Source of the DNA: VRUE01 sp963725085
Lineage (GTDB): Bacteria > Actinomycetota > Thermoleophilia > Solirubrobacterales > 70-9
Assembly: GCA_963725085.1 (NCBI GenBank)
Contig: CAVRXM010000001.1
Location: 1,116,001-1,180,000, forward strand
Direction: 5' to 3'
Length of the DNA stretch: 64,000 nucleotides
In this document: piece after piece, positions 47,742-56,763 of the stretch
How the letters are laid out: each line of letters opens with the position of its first letter
Position numbering within the stretch: position 1 is the first letter of the stretch
The notes under the pieces: generated by a model
The model's database searches: none
The model's input: the letters and a program-made list of their open reading frames with translations, nothing else
Told to the model about the DNA's origin: nothing
Position numbers and translations under genes: made by a program

Positions 47742-49215
47742 TTGGCGACCAGCGAAATGCTTCAGGGCAGGCTTTGGCCTGGCGATACCAAGATCAGCGC
47801 GCTATCCATGCAAACCGAGCGGCCGACACGTCTCAGCAACGCGATCCTGGCAATCGTCCTGATCGCTGCGGTCCTGGCCGCGATTTGGCGGATCCCCAAC
47901 TCCGACTGGGACATGGGCCTGTTCGCCATCCTGCTCGGCTTCTCGATCTTCAGCGACGTGACGGCGATCGAAATGGAATCCCGGCTGAAGATTTCGGGAA
48001 GTTTCCTCGCCATCGTCCTCGCGATGGTGTTCCTCGGGCCCACCCCGGCGGCGCTGATCGGGGTCATCTCGATCGTCGCCGGCTCGATCCGCTTTCGCGA
48101 AAAGTGGAACGACTTCTTCTTCAACCTCCTGACCTACATCACGTTCCCGGTGATCGTCGGCACCGCGTTCCACGAAATCGTCGATGCGACCGGGATCACG
48201 CCTTCCGACCCGATCTACTACTGCCTCGTCTTCGGCGTCTTCCTGGTCGCGCTGGCGCTCAACTTTTCGATGATCGCCGCCTACACGTGCTACCTCGACC
48301 GCAGCTCTTTCCTCGACAAGGTCCGGACCTCGCTGGTCCCGCTCCTCCCCTCCGAGCTGGCCGCGGCGCTGATGGCTGTCGGCGTCGCCTTCATCTACGA
48401 CCAGATCGGTCTCGCCGGGGTCGCGCTGTTCGGAATCGTGCTCGTCATCTTCCAGTACCTCCTCGGCGCCCTGCTCAAGTCCCAGGAGCGGGCCCAGGAG
48501 CTCGAGGTCCGGACCAAGCAGCTGGCCAGCTTCCAGGTCGGGATGTTGAGCGCGCTGCTGCGGACGCTCGACCTGCGGGACCAGATGACCGCGCGGCACT
48601 CTGCTGCCGTGGCCCGCTACTCGCGGGCGATCGCCCAGCGCGCCGGGTTCTCGCGCCGCGAGGAGGAGCTCGTCCACATCGCGGCGCTTCTTCACGACAT
48701 CGGCAAGTTCATCCTCCCCGACCGGATCCTGAAGGCGAACGTCCCGCTCACCGACGAAGACTGGATGCTGATCCGCCGCCACCCCCAGCAGGGCGCCAGG
48801 GTGGTCTCCTCGCTCGACGGCTATGGGCCCGGTCGCCGAGATCATCATCGCCCATCACGAGCGGATCGACGGCAAGGGCTATCCACGGGGCCTGAAGGGC
48901 GACGACATTCCCGAGCTGGCTCGGATCATCTCGGTCGCCGACACCTACGACGTGATGACCGCCCGCGACTCCTACCGGGCGCCGGTCTCCAGCTACGACG
49001 CGATCCAGGAGCTGCGGCGGGTGGCCGGAGAGCAGCTCGACGAGCGCTTCGTCGAGATCTTCATCGAGCTGCTCGAGGGCAAGGACGTCTCCTTCCGCCA
49101 CGGCGAGGAGGCCGACTTCGAGAAGGAGCTCGCGCTCGAAGCGCGGATCGCCGAGACCGCCAGCCCGGACGATGAGCTCGGGCGGTTCCAGGTCCCGCGC
49201 GTGCCTGTCGGCTGA
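47742..49215 (+). CDS. Membrane-anchored HD-GYP domain protein (one frame break)
   Basis: N-terminal half: about eight hydrophobic helices (LSNAILAIVLIAAVLAAIW, FLAIVLAMVFLGPTPAALIG and others) forming a MASE-like sensor. C-terminal half: HD-GYP phosphodiesterase with LVHIAALLHDIGKF, HHERIDGKGYPRGLKGDDIP and ISVADTYDVMT, the metal-binding and GYP motifs for cyclic-di-GMP hydrolysis. TTG 47742 is chosen for GGAGG six bases upstream; ATG 47808 would omit 22 residues. One extra C at 48828-48830 separates SLDGYG from PVAEIII. The substrate is inferred from the family. Confidence 0.82.
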
Positions 49216-49248
49216 GCTTTCGGCCGGGCGATACGGTTCGCGCCGCCA

Positions 49249-50218
49249 ATGAAAGCCGTCACCTTCCAGGCGCCGGGTGAGATCCGGATCGACGAGAAGC
49301 CCGATCCCGAGGTCGGCTCTCCCGATGAGGCCCTTGTCAGGGTCGAGGCGACCGGGATCTGCGGCTCCGACCTCCACATCTTCCACGGCAGGGTCCCGGT
49401 CGAGGTCGGGTTCACGATCGGGCACGAGTTCGTCGGCACCGTGCTCGCAACCGGCGATGACGTCGAGCGGGTCGCGGAGGGCGATCGTGTGCTCGGCTGC
49501 TTCCACACCGCCTGCGGCACCTGCGCCGCCTGCCTGCGCGGCGACTATCACCGCTGTGAGCGGGGCCGGATCTTCGGCCACGGGTCGAAGCTCGGCGACC
49601 TCCAGGGCGCCCAGGCCGAGCTGCTGTGGTGCCGCGGGCCGACCTGACGCTGCGGCGCGTCCCGGAGGGTGTCTCCGACGAGGTCGCGCTGTTCGCCGGC
49701 GACGTGATGGGCACAGGCTTTCACTCGATCGAGCACGCCGGGACGCGGACTGGCGACACCGTCGCCGTGCTCGGGCTCGGGCCGGTCGGGCTCTGCGCCG
49801 TCCAGGCCGCGCGCGCGGCCGGCGCCACGCGGGTATTCGCGATCGACTCGGTGGCGGCACGGCTCGAGATGGCGGCCGGCTTTGGCGCCGTGCCCCTGCA
49901 CCTCACGGAGGACGACCCGAAACGGGCGGTCGCGCGACGCGGTCGGCGACCCCGGCCGCTGGCGATGGCGATCAGGCCCGCGTCGGACGCCGGACGTCGG
50001 GAGCGAGTGCCGTCGGCCTCGCCTGGCTCAAGGGGCTGACCCTGCGGCTGGGCCTCGCCAATGTCATCGCCCACGTCGACAGGGTTCTGGCCCTGATCGA
50101 GGCGGGCCTCCTCGACCCGGCGCCGCTCGTCACCCACCGGATGAAGCTCGAGGAGGCCGCCGAGGCCTACCGGCTCTACGACAACCGCGAGGCGCTGAAG
50201 ATCGTCCTCACCCCGTAG
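49249..50218 (+). CDS. Zinc-dependent alcohol dehydrogenase (damaged, internal segment missing)
   Basis: Medium-chain dehydrogenase: ICGSDLHIFHG (catalytic zinc Cys), TIGHEFVG (His/Glu), CGTCAACLRGDYHRC (structural zinc), then in another frame RVPEGVSDEVALFAGD and AVLGLGPVGLCAVQAARAAG (NAD fold), and in a third frame GLAWLKGLTLRLGLANVIAH to the stop at 50216-50218. Beyond the frame changes (near 49635 and between 49940 and 50010), the stretch after the nucleotide fold is about 20-25 residues shorter than in normal homologues and no frame supplies them. The gene may therefore be a true pseudogene or contain an assembly deletion. Confidence 0.65.
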
Positions 50219-50993
50219 CGACGACGGCCGGCGCCGGCCGGCGATGGCGGCGGAACATCTCCTCGACCCAGAGGTAGCCGGCACGCTGCTTCAGCGGCTC
50301 GCGGAAGGCCTCCATCCCGGTCGGCGGCCCGAGGTCGGTCGAAACCGGCCCCTGCTCGGGGAGAACCACCGGGAAGAAGAGCGAGGCGGCGGTCAGGTCG
50401 GCAACCGTGAAGCGATCGCCGACCAGGTACTCGCCGCCGTTCGCGTCGAGCTCGGTCTCGAGCCGGTCGAAGGCGGCGACGATCTTCTCCCGCGCGAGCT
50501 CCGCAGCATCTGTGTCAGCGACCCCGAAGCGGAGTCTGGTGTAGAGGCCGGCATATGAGGTGGCGAGGCCGCCGACCCGCCGCAGCGGGGCCGGCACGGT
50601 CTGTTCGACAACCTGGCGGAAACGATCTGGGTCGCTGCGGAGCTCGTGGAAAGCCAGCAACCGGGCATGGGGCCCGAGCTCCTCGTCGAAGAAGTCCTCC
50701 AGGGCGAGCGCGCGCCGGCGCCGGTCGGGGTCCTGCGGGTAGAGCGCGGGCTCCGGATGGCGCTGCTCGAGCGCGGCGATGATCGCCGTGGAGTCGCCGA
50801 TGTTGCGGCCGTCGATGGTCAGGATCGGGAAGGTCACCTGGCCGCCGCGAGTCAGCCAGAGAGCGACGGCCATGTGGCTGCCGGGTGGCGGCGAGCGGCG
50901 CTCGTGCTCGACCCCCTTCCAGGCGAGGGCCCAGCGGGCCTTCTCGCTGTAGTGGGAGACGGGGATCTGCCAGAGGGTTGGGCGCTCGCTCAT
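50208..50993 (-). CDS. Glutathione S-transferase-like protein
   Basis: A 261-residue GST-fold protein: thioredoxin-like N-terminal domain (LWQIPVSHYSEKARWALAWK, VTFPILTIDGRNIGDSTAII with the cis-Pro and the Ser of the thiol-binding site) and an all-helical C-terminal domain (YLVGDRFTVADLTAASLFFP). Actinobacteria seldom use glutathione, so the thiol substrate is uncertain. It overlaps the convergent dehydrogenase gene by 11 bases. The frame is intact. Confidence 0.83.
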   Translation of the reverse strand: MSERPTLWQIPVSHYSEKARWALAWKGVEHERRSPPPGSHMAVALWLTRGGQVTFPILTIDGRNIGDSTAIIAALEQRHPEPALYPQDPDRRRRALALEDFFDEELGPHARLLAFHELRSDPDRFRQVVEQTVPAPLRRVGGLATSYAGLYTRLRFGVADTDAAELAREKIVAAFDRLETELDANGGEYLVGDRFTVADLTAASLFFPVVLPEQGPVSTDLGPPTGMEAFREPLKQRAGYLWVEEMFRRHRRPAPAVVATG

Positions 50994-51031
50994 TGCTAAT
51001 TCCTGGCCGCCCTGCCAGCATAGTCCGCGAG

Positions 51032-51307
51032 ATGCCGCTGAGCGACCAGGAGATCGAGGCGAGGCTGAGCGAGCACCCGGGCTGGGAGCGGGACGGCCAG
51101 GCGATCACCAAATCGTTCAAGCGGGCCGACTTCGTCGGCTCGGTCAACTTCGTCGACAGCATCGTCGAGCCGGCCGAGGGGATGAACCACCATCCCGACA
51201 TCGAGATTTCCTGGGACACGGTCACGGTCAGGCTCTCGACCCATTCCGAGGGCGGCGTCACCGCCAACGACTTCGAGCTGGCGGCGAAGATCGACAGACT
51301 CGGCTGA
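51032..51307 (+). CDS. phhB: Pterin-4a-carbinolamine dehydratase
   Basis: A 91-residue protein of the 4a-hydroxytetrahydrobiopterin dehydratase family: PGWERDGQAITKSFK, FVDSIVEPAEGMNHHPDIEI (catalytic His pair) and SEGGVTANDFELAAKID. It recycles 4a-hydroxy-pterin formed by aromatic amino-acid hydroxylases, or acts as a moonlighting binding protein; no hydroxylase gene is in the window. ATG 51032 gives the usual length. The frame is intact. Confidence 0.9.
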   Translation: MPLSDQEIEARLSEHPGWERDGQAITKSFKRADFVGSVNFVDSIVEPAEGMNHHPDIEISWDTVTVRLSTHSEGGVTANDFELAAKIDRLG

Positions 51308-51328
51308 GCCGCGGGCTACCTTGGTGCG

Positions 51329-51745
51329 GTGGCCGAGGAGCTGAAGATCGACGCCGGCCTTGCGATCCCGCTGGCCGAGGTCGAGCTTCGCGCGAGCCGG
51401 TCCTCCGGCCCCGGTGGCCAACACGCGAACGTCACCGCCTCGCGGGTGGAAGCGGTCTTCGACGTCGAGGCATCGCGTGCGCTCGACGACGGCCAGCGGG
51501 CGAGGTTGCTGGAGCGGGTGGGACCGATGGTCACGGCGGTCGCCCAGGAGGCCCGGGGACAGGCGCGGAACCGGGAGCTCGCCCTGCAGCGCCTCGCGGC
51601 GAAGGTCGCCGCCGGCCTGCGGGTCCCACGCCGCAGGCGGCCGACGAGGCCGACCGGCGCCTCCCGCGAGCGCCGGCTCGAGCAGAAGCGCCGAACCTCG
51701 CAGCGGAAAGCGGCCCGGCGGAGGCCGCGCGACGGCGGCGAGTGA
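51329..51745 (+). CDS. arfB: Peptidyl-tRNA hydrolase ArfB (ribosome rescue)
   Basis: A 138-residue class I release-factor-like protein: RSSGPGGQHANVTASRVEAV carries the GGQ catalytic loop, and the C-terminal tail is very rich in Arg/Lys (RRRRPTRPTGASRERR, KRRTSQRKAARRR), which in ArfB enters the empty mRNA channel of stalled ribosomes. It releases the nascent chain from ribosomes without a stop codon. The start is GTG 51329, 21 bases after the pterin dehydratase stop. The frame is intact. Confidence 0.9.
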   Translation: MAEELKIDAGLAIPLAEVELRASRSSGPGGQHANVTASRVEAVFDVEASRALDDGQRARLLERVGPMVTAVAQEARGQARNRELALQRLAAKVAAGLRVPRRRRPTRPTGASRERRLEQKRRTSQRKAARRRPRDGGE

Positions 51746-51764
51746 CCGCGGCGGCGCGTCCGAG

Positions 51765-52127
51765 ATGCCAGACTCGGCACCGATGCCGAAGCGCAGAAGA
51801 AGGCGACCCGCCGAGAATGCAGCGACGGTCTCCTACCGCGACGAGGAGGGCAACATGCTCGTCCTGCGCGAATCGCTGAGCGCGGGGACGATCAGGAAGA
51901 TCGGCCACGGCCCGTCGAGCGCGGCGGCATCGGTCGACGATGCCTGGCGGCGGCGCTTCGAGCTGCTGTTCGAGCGGCTCACGGTCAGCTGGGAGATCGC
52001 CGGGCTCCCGCTCAACGACCAGAAGATGCTGCTCGGGCGCTACCGGATGGCCGACTCCGCGACGCAGCGCTGGGTGCGGGAAACGATCGCCACACACCTC
52101 GAGCGCCACATCCCCGAGCTCGCCTAG
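51765..52127 (+). CDS. Conserved-looking hypothetical protein
   Basis: A 120-residue protein starting at ATG 51765 (or ATG 51783). It has a basic N-terminus (PKRRRRRPAEN), a strand NMLVLRESLSAGTIRKI and helical sequence (DAWRRRFELLFERLTVSWE, LLGRYRMADSATQRWVRET). No family is recognised. Codon use matches its neighbours, so it is probably real. It follows arfB after 19 bases, and its stop interlocks with the convergent arginase-family gene in CTAG. Confidence 0.6.
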   Translation: MPDSAPMPKRRRRRPAENAATVSYRDEEGNMLVLRESLSAGTIRKIGHGPSSAAASVDDAWRRRFELLFERLTVSWEIAGLPLNDQKMLLGRYRMADSATQRWVRETIATHLERHIPELA

Positions 52128-53002
52128 GAGAGCAGGGGCGCGAGCGAGCGGATCAGTGCCCGACCGCAGGCACGGTCGGGGTCCTTCTCCGGGTTGTAGC
52201 AGGCGATCGAGGCGCCGATCAGCGCCTCGGAGGTGAGCAGCGGCGCCAGGAGCTCGTCGAGCTCTTCCCAGCTGAGACCACCGCCCATCAGGTAGTCGGT
52301 GGCCGGGAAGGCCTCCTCGTCGAGGACGTCGACGTCGAGATGGAGCCAGAAGGGGCCGCCGGCGGCAAGGGCCACCGCGACTCGCTCGCCGGTCTCGCTT
52401 GGGCCCTCGGAGCGCACGACCTCGATCGGTCGGAGGTGCGGGGCGGGTTCGAGGGTCTCCGGCTGGCACATCCCGTCCTCGATCGATTCCTCGCGGTCGC
52501 GGTACCCGATCAGGAATGTCCGCTCGGGGACGGAGCCGGGGCCGCCCGCGGCCTCGACCCACCGCTCCGGCCCGAGCCCGAGGATCACGGAGATCGGCAT
52601 GTCGGCGGCCTCGCCGGTGGTCGAGGTCTCGCCGTCGTAGAGGTCGGCGTGGCCGTCGACGTAGGCGAGCCCGACGGCGCCGAGCGCGTCGCGGGCGCCG
52701 CCGAGCGCCCCGGGCAGCTCCGAGCAGCAGCCCCCGGCCAGCAGCGGCAGCCGCCGTTCGGAGATCACGGCCGCGGTCACCGCGCGGATCTCCGCGGTCG
52801 CGGCGAGCACGTCGCCGGCGGCGACGATCCCGGTCTCTTGGTCGCGCTCGTCGCCGCGGATCGCGAGGTCGAGGTCACCGCGGTCCACGGCGCCGACCGC
52901 CGCGGCGAGTCCCAGCTCCCGCAGCGCCCGCGGCCCGAGCTCGGTCCCGCCGGAATGGCCGACCGAGTCGACGGGTACCCCGATCAGGACAACGTCATCC
53001 AC
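52124..53002 (-). CDS. Arginase/agmatinase-family protein
   Basis: The ureohydrolase fold is seen in LIGVPVDSVGHSGGTELGP, LLAGGCCSELPGALGG, YVDGHADLYDGETST and HLDVDVLDEEAFP. The DGHADLYD and DVDVLD clusters supply the dinuclear metal ligands. The first ligand motif, GGDHS in true arginases, reads GGCCS here, so a strict arginase activity is doubtful; related proteins hydrolyse other guanidino or formimino compounds. GTG 53002 (VDDVVLIGVPVD) gives the usual N-terminus; TTG 53044 is a longer alternative overlapping the divergent gene. Confidence 0.78.
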   Translation of the reverse strand: MDDVVLIGVPVDSVGHSGGTELGPRALRELGLAAAVGAVDRGDLDLAIRGDERDQETGIVAAGDVLAATAEIRAVTAAVISERRLPLLAGGCCSELPGALGGARDALGAVGLAYVDGHADLYDGETSTTGEAADMPISVILGLGPERWVEAAGGPGSVPERTFLIGYRDREESIEDGMCQPETLEPAPHLRPIEVVRSEGPSETGERVAVALAAGGPFWLHLDVDVLDEEAFPATDYLMGGGLSWEELDELLAPLLTSEALIGASIACYNPEKDPDRACGRALIRSLAPLLS

Positions 53003-53043
53003 CGGCTGCCAGACTAGGCCAGCCGGCAACGAAAGGAGCCTCA

Positions 53044-53424
53044 ATGTTCACCGACGCAGAGCCGACGAACAGCTTTGCCGTCGACGATCTCGACCGCGCC
53101 CGGGAGTTCTACGGGGAAACTCTGGGACTCGGGGCCGAGGTCATCGACGAGGAGAACGGGCTGTTGGCGCTGAAACACCCAGGCGGCCGCGACACCCTCG
53201 TCTACCTGAAACCCGATTACGTCCCCGCCACCTACACCGTCCTCGGATTTCAGGTCGACGACATCGACGCCGTCGTCGACGGCCTCGCGGAGCGCGGCGT
53301 CGAGGTCGAGCGCTACGAGGGGTTCGACCAGGACGAGAAGGGCATCTCCCGCGGCAACGGCCCCGAGATCGCCTGGTTCAAGGATCCGGCCGGGAACATC
53401 CTCTCGGTGCTTTCGCCGCCATAG
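53044..53424 (+). CDS. Glyoxalase/VOC-family protein
   Basis: A 126-residue VOC protein: SFAVDDLDRAREFYGETLGL, LLALKHPGGRDTLVY, TVLGFQVDDIDAVVDGLAER and PEIAWFKDPAGNILSVL, i.e. two beta-alpha-beta-beta-beta modules with Glu ligand positions. AAAGGAG lies six bases before ATG 53044. Function (lyase, isomerase or dioxygenase) cannot be told from sequence. The frame is intact. Confidence 0.85.
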   Translation: MFTDAEPTNSFAVDDLDRAREFYGETLGLGAEVIDEENGLLALKHPGGRDTLVYLKPDYVPATYTVLGFQVDDIDAVVDGLAERGVEVERYEGFDQDEKGISRGNGPEIAWFKDPAGNILSVLSPP

Positions 53425-53459
53425 TGGAGATCGTGATTGCGGCCCAGTAGTCTCGCCCG

Positions 53460-54840
53460 GTGCGACCGGGTGAGGACAAGCCGACCGAGGGCGAGGTCTT
53501 CTACGGCGCGCGATGGCTGGTCGAAGACGCCCCCGACCGCGAGTTCCCGGAGGGCGGGATGTCGGCCACCGACGCGATGCGTCTGGTCGGCGAGGAACTG
53601 GCGCTGGAGGGTGACCCGGCCCGCAACCTGGCGACCTTCGTCACCACCTGGATGGAGCCCGAGGCCCAACGGCTGATCGCCGCCAACCTCCATCGCAACT
53701 TCATCGACCATGCCGAGTACCCGATCTCGGCCGAGATCGAGCAGCGCTGTATTCGGATGCTCGCCGACCTCTTCAACGCCCCCGGCGAGACGACCGGCGC
53801 CCGCACCCAGGGATCCTCGGAGGCGATCATGCTCGGCGCCCTCTCGCTGAAGTGGAAATGGCGCAAGCGTCAGGAAGCGGCGGGCAAGCCGACTGACTCG
53901 CCGAACCTCGTCTTCGGCGGCGACGTCCACGTCGTCTGGGAGAAGTTCTGCCGCTACTTCGACGTCGAGCCGCGGATCATCCCGCTCGCAGGAGGGCAAG
54001 TACACGATCGGCCCCGATGACGTCGAGCCCCACCTCGACGAGAACACGATCGGCGTCGCCGCGGTCCTCGGCACGACCTTCACCGGCCACCGCGACGACA
54101 TCGGCGGGATCAACGACCTCCTGATCCGGGTCAGGGAGGAGAAGGAGCTCGACATCCCGATCCACGTCGACGCCGCCTCAGGCGGCTTCGTCTGGCCGTT
54201 CCTCTACCCCCATTCGGAGTGGGACTTCCGCCTCGAGCAGGTCCGCTCGATCAACGTCTCCGGCCACAAGTTCGGGCTCGTCTATCCGGGGATCGGGTGG
54301 CTCGTCTTCCGCGAAAAGGACGACCTCGCCCCGGACCTCGTCTTCGAGGAGAACTACCTCGGCAAGACCGACGCGACCTTCACCCTCAACTTCTCGACCG
54401 GCTCGGCGATGGTGCTCGCCCAGTACTTCAACTTCGTCCGCCTCGGGCGCGAGGGCTATGAGTACATCATCGGGATCATGGAAAAGAACGCCCGCAACCT
54501 CGCCGAACAGCTCGAGGCGCAGGGCGACTTCGAACTGATCGACCCCGACGCCGAGCAGCTGCCGCTGGTCGCCTGGCGTCTCACCGGCGACAAGCCCTAC
54601 GACGAGTTCGACCTCGCCTGGCAGCTCTCGGCCGAGCGCGGCTGGATGGTGCCCGCCTACACGCTGCCGCCGAACGCGCAGCATGTGAAGGTGATGCGGG
54701 CGCTGGTCAAGGAGACGCTGAGCCAGGCGCAGATCGACAGGCTCGCGTCCGACATCAAGGACGCCTGCGCGACCCTAGAGAAGAAGGGCGGACTGGAGGA
54801 GTCGGAGCGCAGTCAGGTGAAGACCGGCACCGGCTACTGA
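53460..54840 (+). CDS. gadB: Glutamate decarboxylase (one frame break)
   Basis: A PLP enzyme converting glutamate to GABA, consuming a proton. Visible: RNLATFVTTWMEPEAQRLI, HAEYPISAEIEQRCIRML, TQGSSEAIMLGALSLKWKWR, HVDAASGGFVWPF and the PLP-lysine motif SINVSGHKFGLVYPG. About 460 residues when repaired, normal for GadA/B. The frame changes at about 53991, where one extra G separates PLA from EGKYTIGPDD. No glutamate/GABA antiporter is adjacent, so the classical acid-resistance pair is not evident here. Confidence 0.93.
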
Positions 54841-54850
54841 CGCCCTGGCG

Positions 54851-55315
54851 ATGGAGGACCTCGCACTTTTCCTCCACCTCCTCGGAGTCCTGCTATTCGT
54901 CTCCGGCATCGTCGTCGCCGGGATCCCGTTCGAGGCCGCCCGCCGCAGGCAGGACGGGGGCGAGATCGCGCTGCTCCTCGGCCTCAGCCGCTACGGCGTC
55001 GCGCTGGTCGGCGCCGGCGCACTGCTCCTGTTCGCCTGCGGGCTCTGGCTCGTCGCCATCGAGGAGGACGTCGGCTTCGGCACCGGCTGGGTCGATGCTG
55101 CGATCGTCCTCTTCCTCCTCGTCGTCGCCCTCGGCTCGCTCGGGGGGCGGCGCCCGAAGCAGGCGCGGCTGCTGGCGACCGAGCTGGCCGATCGCGGCGA
55201 GCCCGCCGGCCCGGAGCTGCGCGGCCTACTCGAGGACCCGGTCTCGCGGGCGGCGAACTACGGGTCGGCCCTCCTCATCCTCGCGATCCTCGCCCTGATG
55301 GTCTTCAAGCCCTAG
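54851..55315 (+). CDS. DUF2269-like integral membrane protein
   Basis: A 154-residue protein with four hydrophobic helices (LHLLGVLLFVSGIVVAG, VALVGAGALLLFACGLWLVA, AAIVLFLLVVALGSLG, YGSALLILAILALMVFKP) and a charged loop between helices 3 and 4. It matches the general outline of DUF2269 membrane proteins; function unknown. It starts ten bases after gadB and could be in the same transcript. Its stop interlocks with that of murL in CTAG. Confidence 0.7.
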   Translation: MEDLALFLHLLGVLLFVSGIVVAGIPFEAARRRQDGGEIALLLGLSRYGVALVGAGALLLFACGLWLVAIEEDVGFGTGWVDAAIVLFLLVVALGSLGGRRPKQARLLATELADRGEPAGPELRGLLEDPVSRAANYGSALLILAILALMVFKP

Positions 55316-56658
55316 GCACCCAGCGCCTCCTCGACGAGGCCCATAACCCCCGGGGGCATCGCGCCGCCGTCCCCGAGCTCGAGAATGCGGTGAATCTCGG
55401 TGCCGTCCGTCTCGAACAGCGGAAGCACCTCTCGCGAAAGCCGTTTCACCACCGATTGGTCTCGCCAGCGAGGCTCCTCGGCGAGGAGCCGGATCGCCGC
55501 CACGCTCTCCTCAATCTCGCCGACGCACTCAAACGGCTTGTGCCCACCGATCCCCGTGAGCTGCGCGAAGCCCTCGTACTGATCGGGGTCGTCGAGCATT
55601 GCCGCACCGAAGATCCGGTCGAGGTCGGATGGCGATAGAAACGGAGAGAGGATGAGGAACACGAAACGACACTTGTCGCATTCGCCGCACCAGGAGGAGG
55701 CCCGCCGGGCGGGGTCGAGCCGGAATTGGCGATTGCAGCTCGTGAAGGCGTCGTGATACTGGCGCATGCGGGCGAAGGCCCGGGCCACCGACATCTCTGA
55801 GGCGGGGCGAAGAACCGAGAAGATCCTCGGCCCATCCAGTTCGCCGACCGCCTTGCTGAGGAGCTCTTCGGCCCTCGAGCTCTTGCTGAATTGATGGTTC
55901 ACCGATACGTCGCGCCAGGTCAGGTTCGGCGCCGAGGCCGATCGCTCATTCGCCATGGCGACGGCATCGAACTCGTTGAGCTCAGCCGTCAGCAGGGCGA
56001 CGGCCGAGACGATCGACGTGATCGGGACATGGCCGTTGATCGCCCCGCGCCGGTTGAGCTCGTGGATTTGGGGATCGATCCGGCGCCGCGTGAGGAGCCG
56101 GGGCAGCCCGGAGATGGCAACGGTGCGCTGGATTGCCGGGCTGTCTCCCACCGTGAACAAAGAGACATCAACCCCTGCCTTCCGCATGATCTCGAGTGCG
56201 ACGATCGAATCCTTGCCACCCCCGACGGGAACGAGGACACGGTCCACGGGCCTCTGTTCAGGAGTCGGTCGGGAGGTCGTCCGGCTTGCGAAGGCGGGCC
56301 TCGGGAGGGAGGGCAGGTCGTTCAGCATCGCCAGCTCGGCCAGGCCCTCCGAGTAGAGGGCCTCGAGCAGGCGCGCCGTCGCCGGCCCCGGCGCCTCTCC
56401 GTCGAACGCGACCCTTGAGGGCAGGCAGGTCTTGTAGTAGCTGACTCCCGCGACCCAATGGAGGAGCGCGACGAGGCTTCGGACTCGCTCGGTGTCGACC
56501 ATTTCTCCTGGCGGCACCGGAACCTCGAATTGCTCGACGAATTCGAGCCCATCGTCGAGGGCGTAGCCGAGCGTGACCAGGCCATCCCGGTCGATCGACC
56601 GACCTCTGAACCGAAAGGTCGAGTACGACGATGGATCGAACCTCTGCGGGTTGGACAT
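55312..56658 (-). CDS. murL: MurL-like UDP-MurNAc-L-Ala-L-Glu epimerase
   Basis: A 448-residue protein with a PP-loop-like nucleotide site (VLVPVGGGKDSIVALEIM), FVEQFEVP and LEALYSEGLAELAMLND in the N-terminal domain, MANERSASAPNLTW, and SSWCGECDKCRFVFLILSPF in the C-terminal part. This combination fits MurL, which epimerises the L-Glu of UDP-MurNAc-L-Ala-L-Glu to D-Glu in peptidoglycan synthesis and normally works after MurD2. No murD2 is adjacent. ATG 56658 is chosen; TTG 56670 adds four residues. The family name is recalled from motifs, so a related PP-loop protein remains possible. The frame is intact. Confidence 0.72.
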   Translation of the reverse strand: MSNPQRFDPSSYSTFRFRGRSIDRDGLVTLGYALDDGLEFVEQFEVPVPPGEMVDTERVRSLVALLHWVAGVSYYKTCLPSRVAFDGEAPGPATARLLEALYSEGLAELAMLNDLPSLPRPAFASRTTSRPTPEQRPVDRVLVPVGGGKDSIVALEIMRKAGVDVSLFTVGDSPAIQRTVAISGLPRLLTRRRIDPQIHELNRRGAINGHVPITSIVSAVALLTAELNEFDAVAMANERSASAPNLTWRDVSVNHQFSKSSRAEELLSKAVGELDGPRIFSVLRPASEMSVARAFARMRQYHDAFTSCNRQFRLDPARRASSWCGECDKCRFVFLILSPFLSPSDLDRIFGAAMLDDPDQYEGFAQLTGIGGHKPFECVGEIEESVAAIRLLAEEPRWRDQSVVKRLSREVLPLFETDGTEIHRILELGDGGAMPPGVMGLVEEALGA

Positions 56659-56680
56659 CAGGTCAGCCAACCCGGAGAAA

Positions 56681-56752
56681 TGGGCGCGGCTGGGCTCGAA
56701 CCAGCGACCTCTCCCGTGTGAGGGGAGCGCTCTCCCACTGAGCTACGCGCCC
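56681..56752 (-). tRNA. tRNA-Val (anticodon CAC)
   Basis: On the minus strand the acceptor GGGCGCG pairs with CGCGCCC. The D-arm is GCTC/GAGC, the anticodon stem CTCCC/GGGAG with loop CTCACAC (anticodon CAC, Val), and the T-arm surrounds GGTTCGAGCCC. Discriminator A; no encoded CCA. It lies 22 bases upstream of the murL start on the same strand. Confidence 0.95.
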
Positions 56753-56763
56753 GCTGAAATCGA

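Noticed and set aside
53460..55315. gadB plus membrane gene as a GABA acid-resistance system
   Set aside because: The adjacent membrane protein is a small four-helix DUF2269-like protein, not a GadC-type antiporter.
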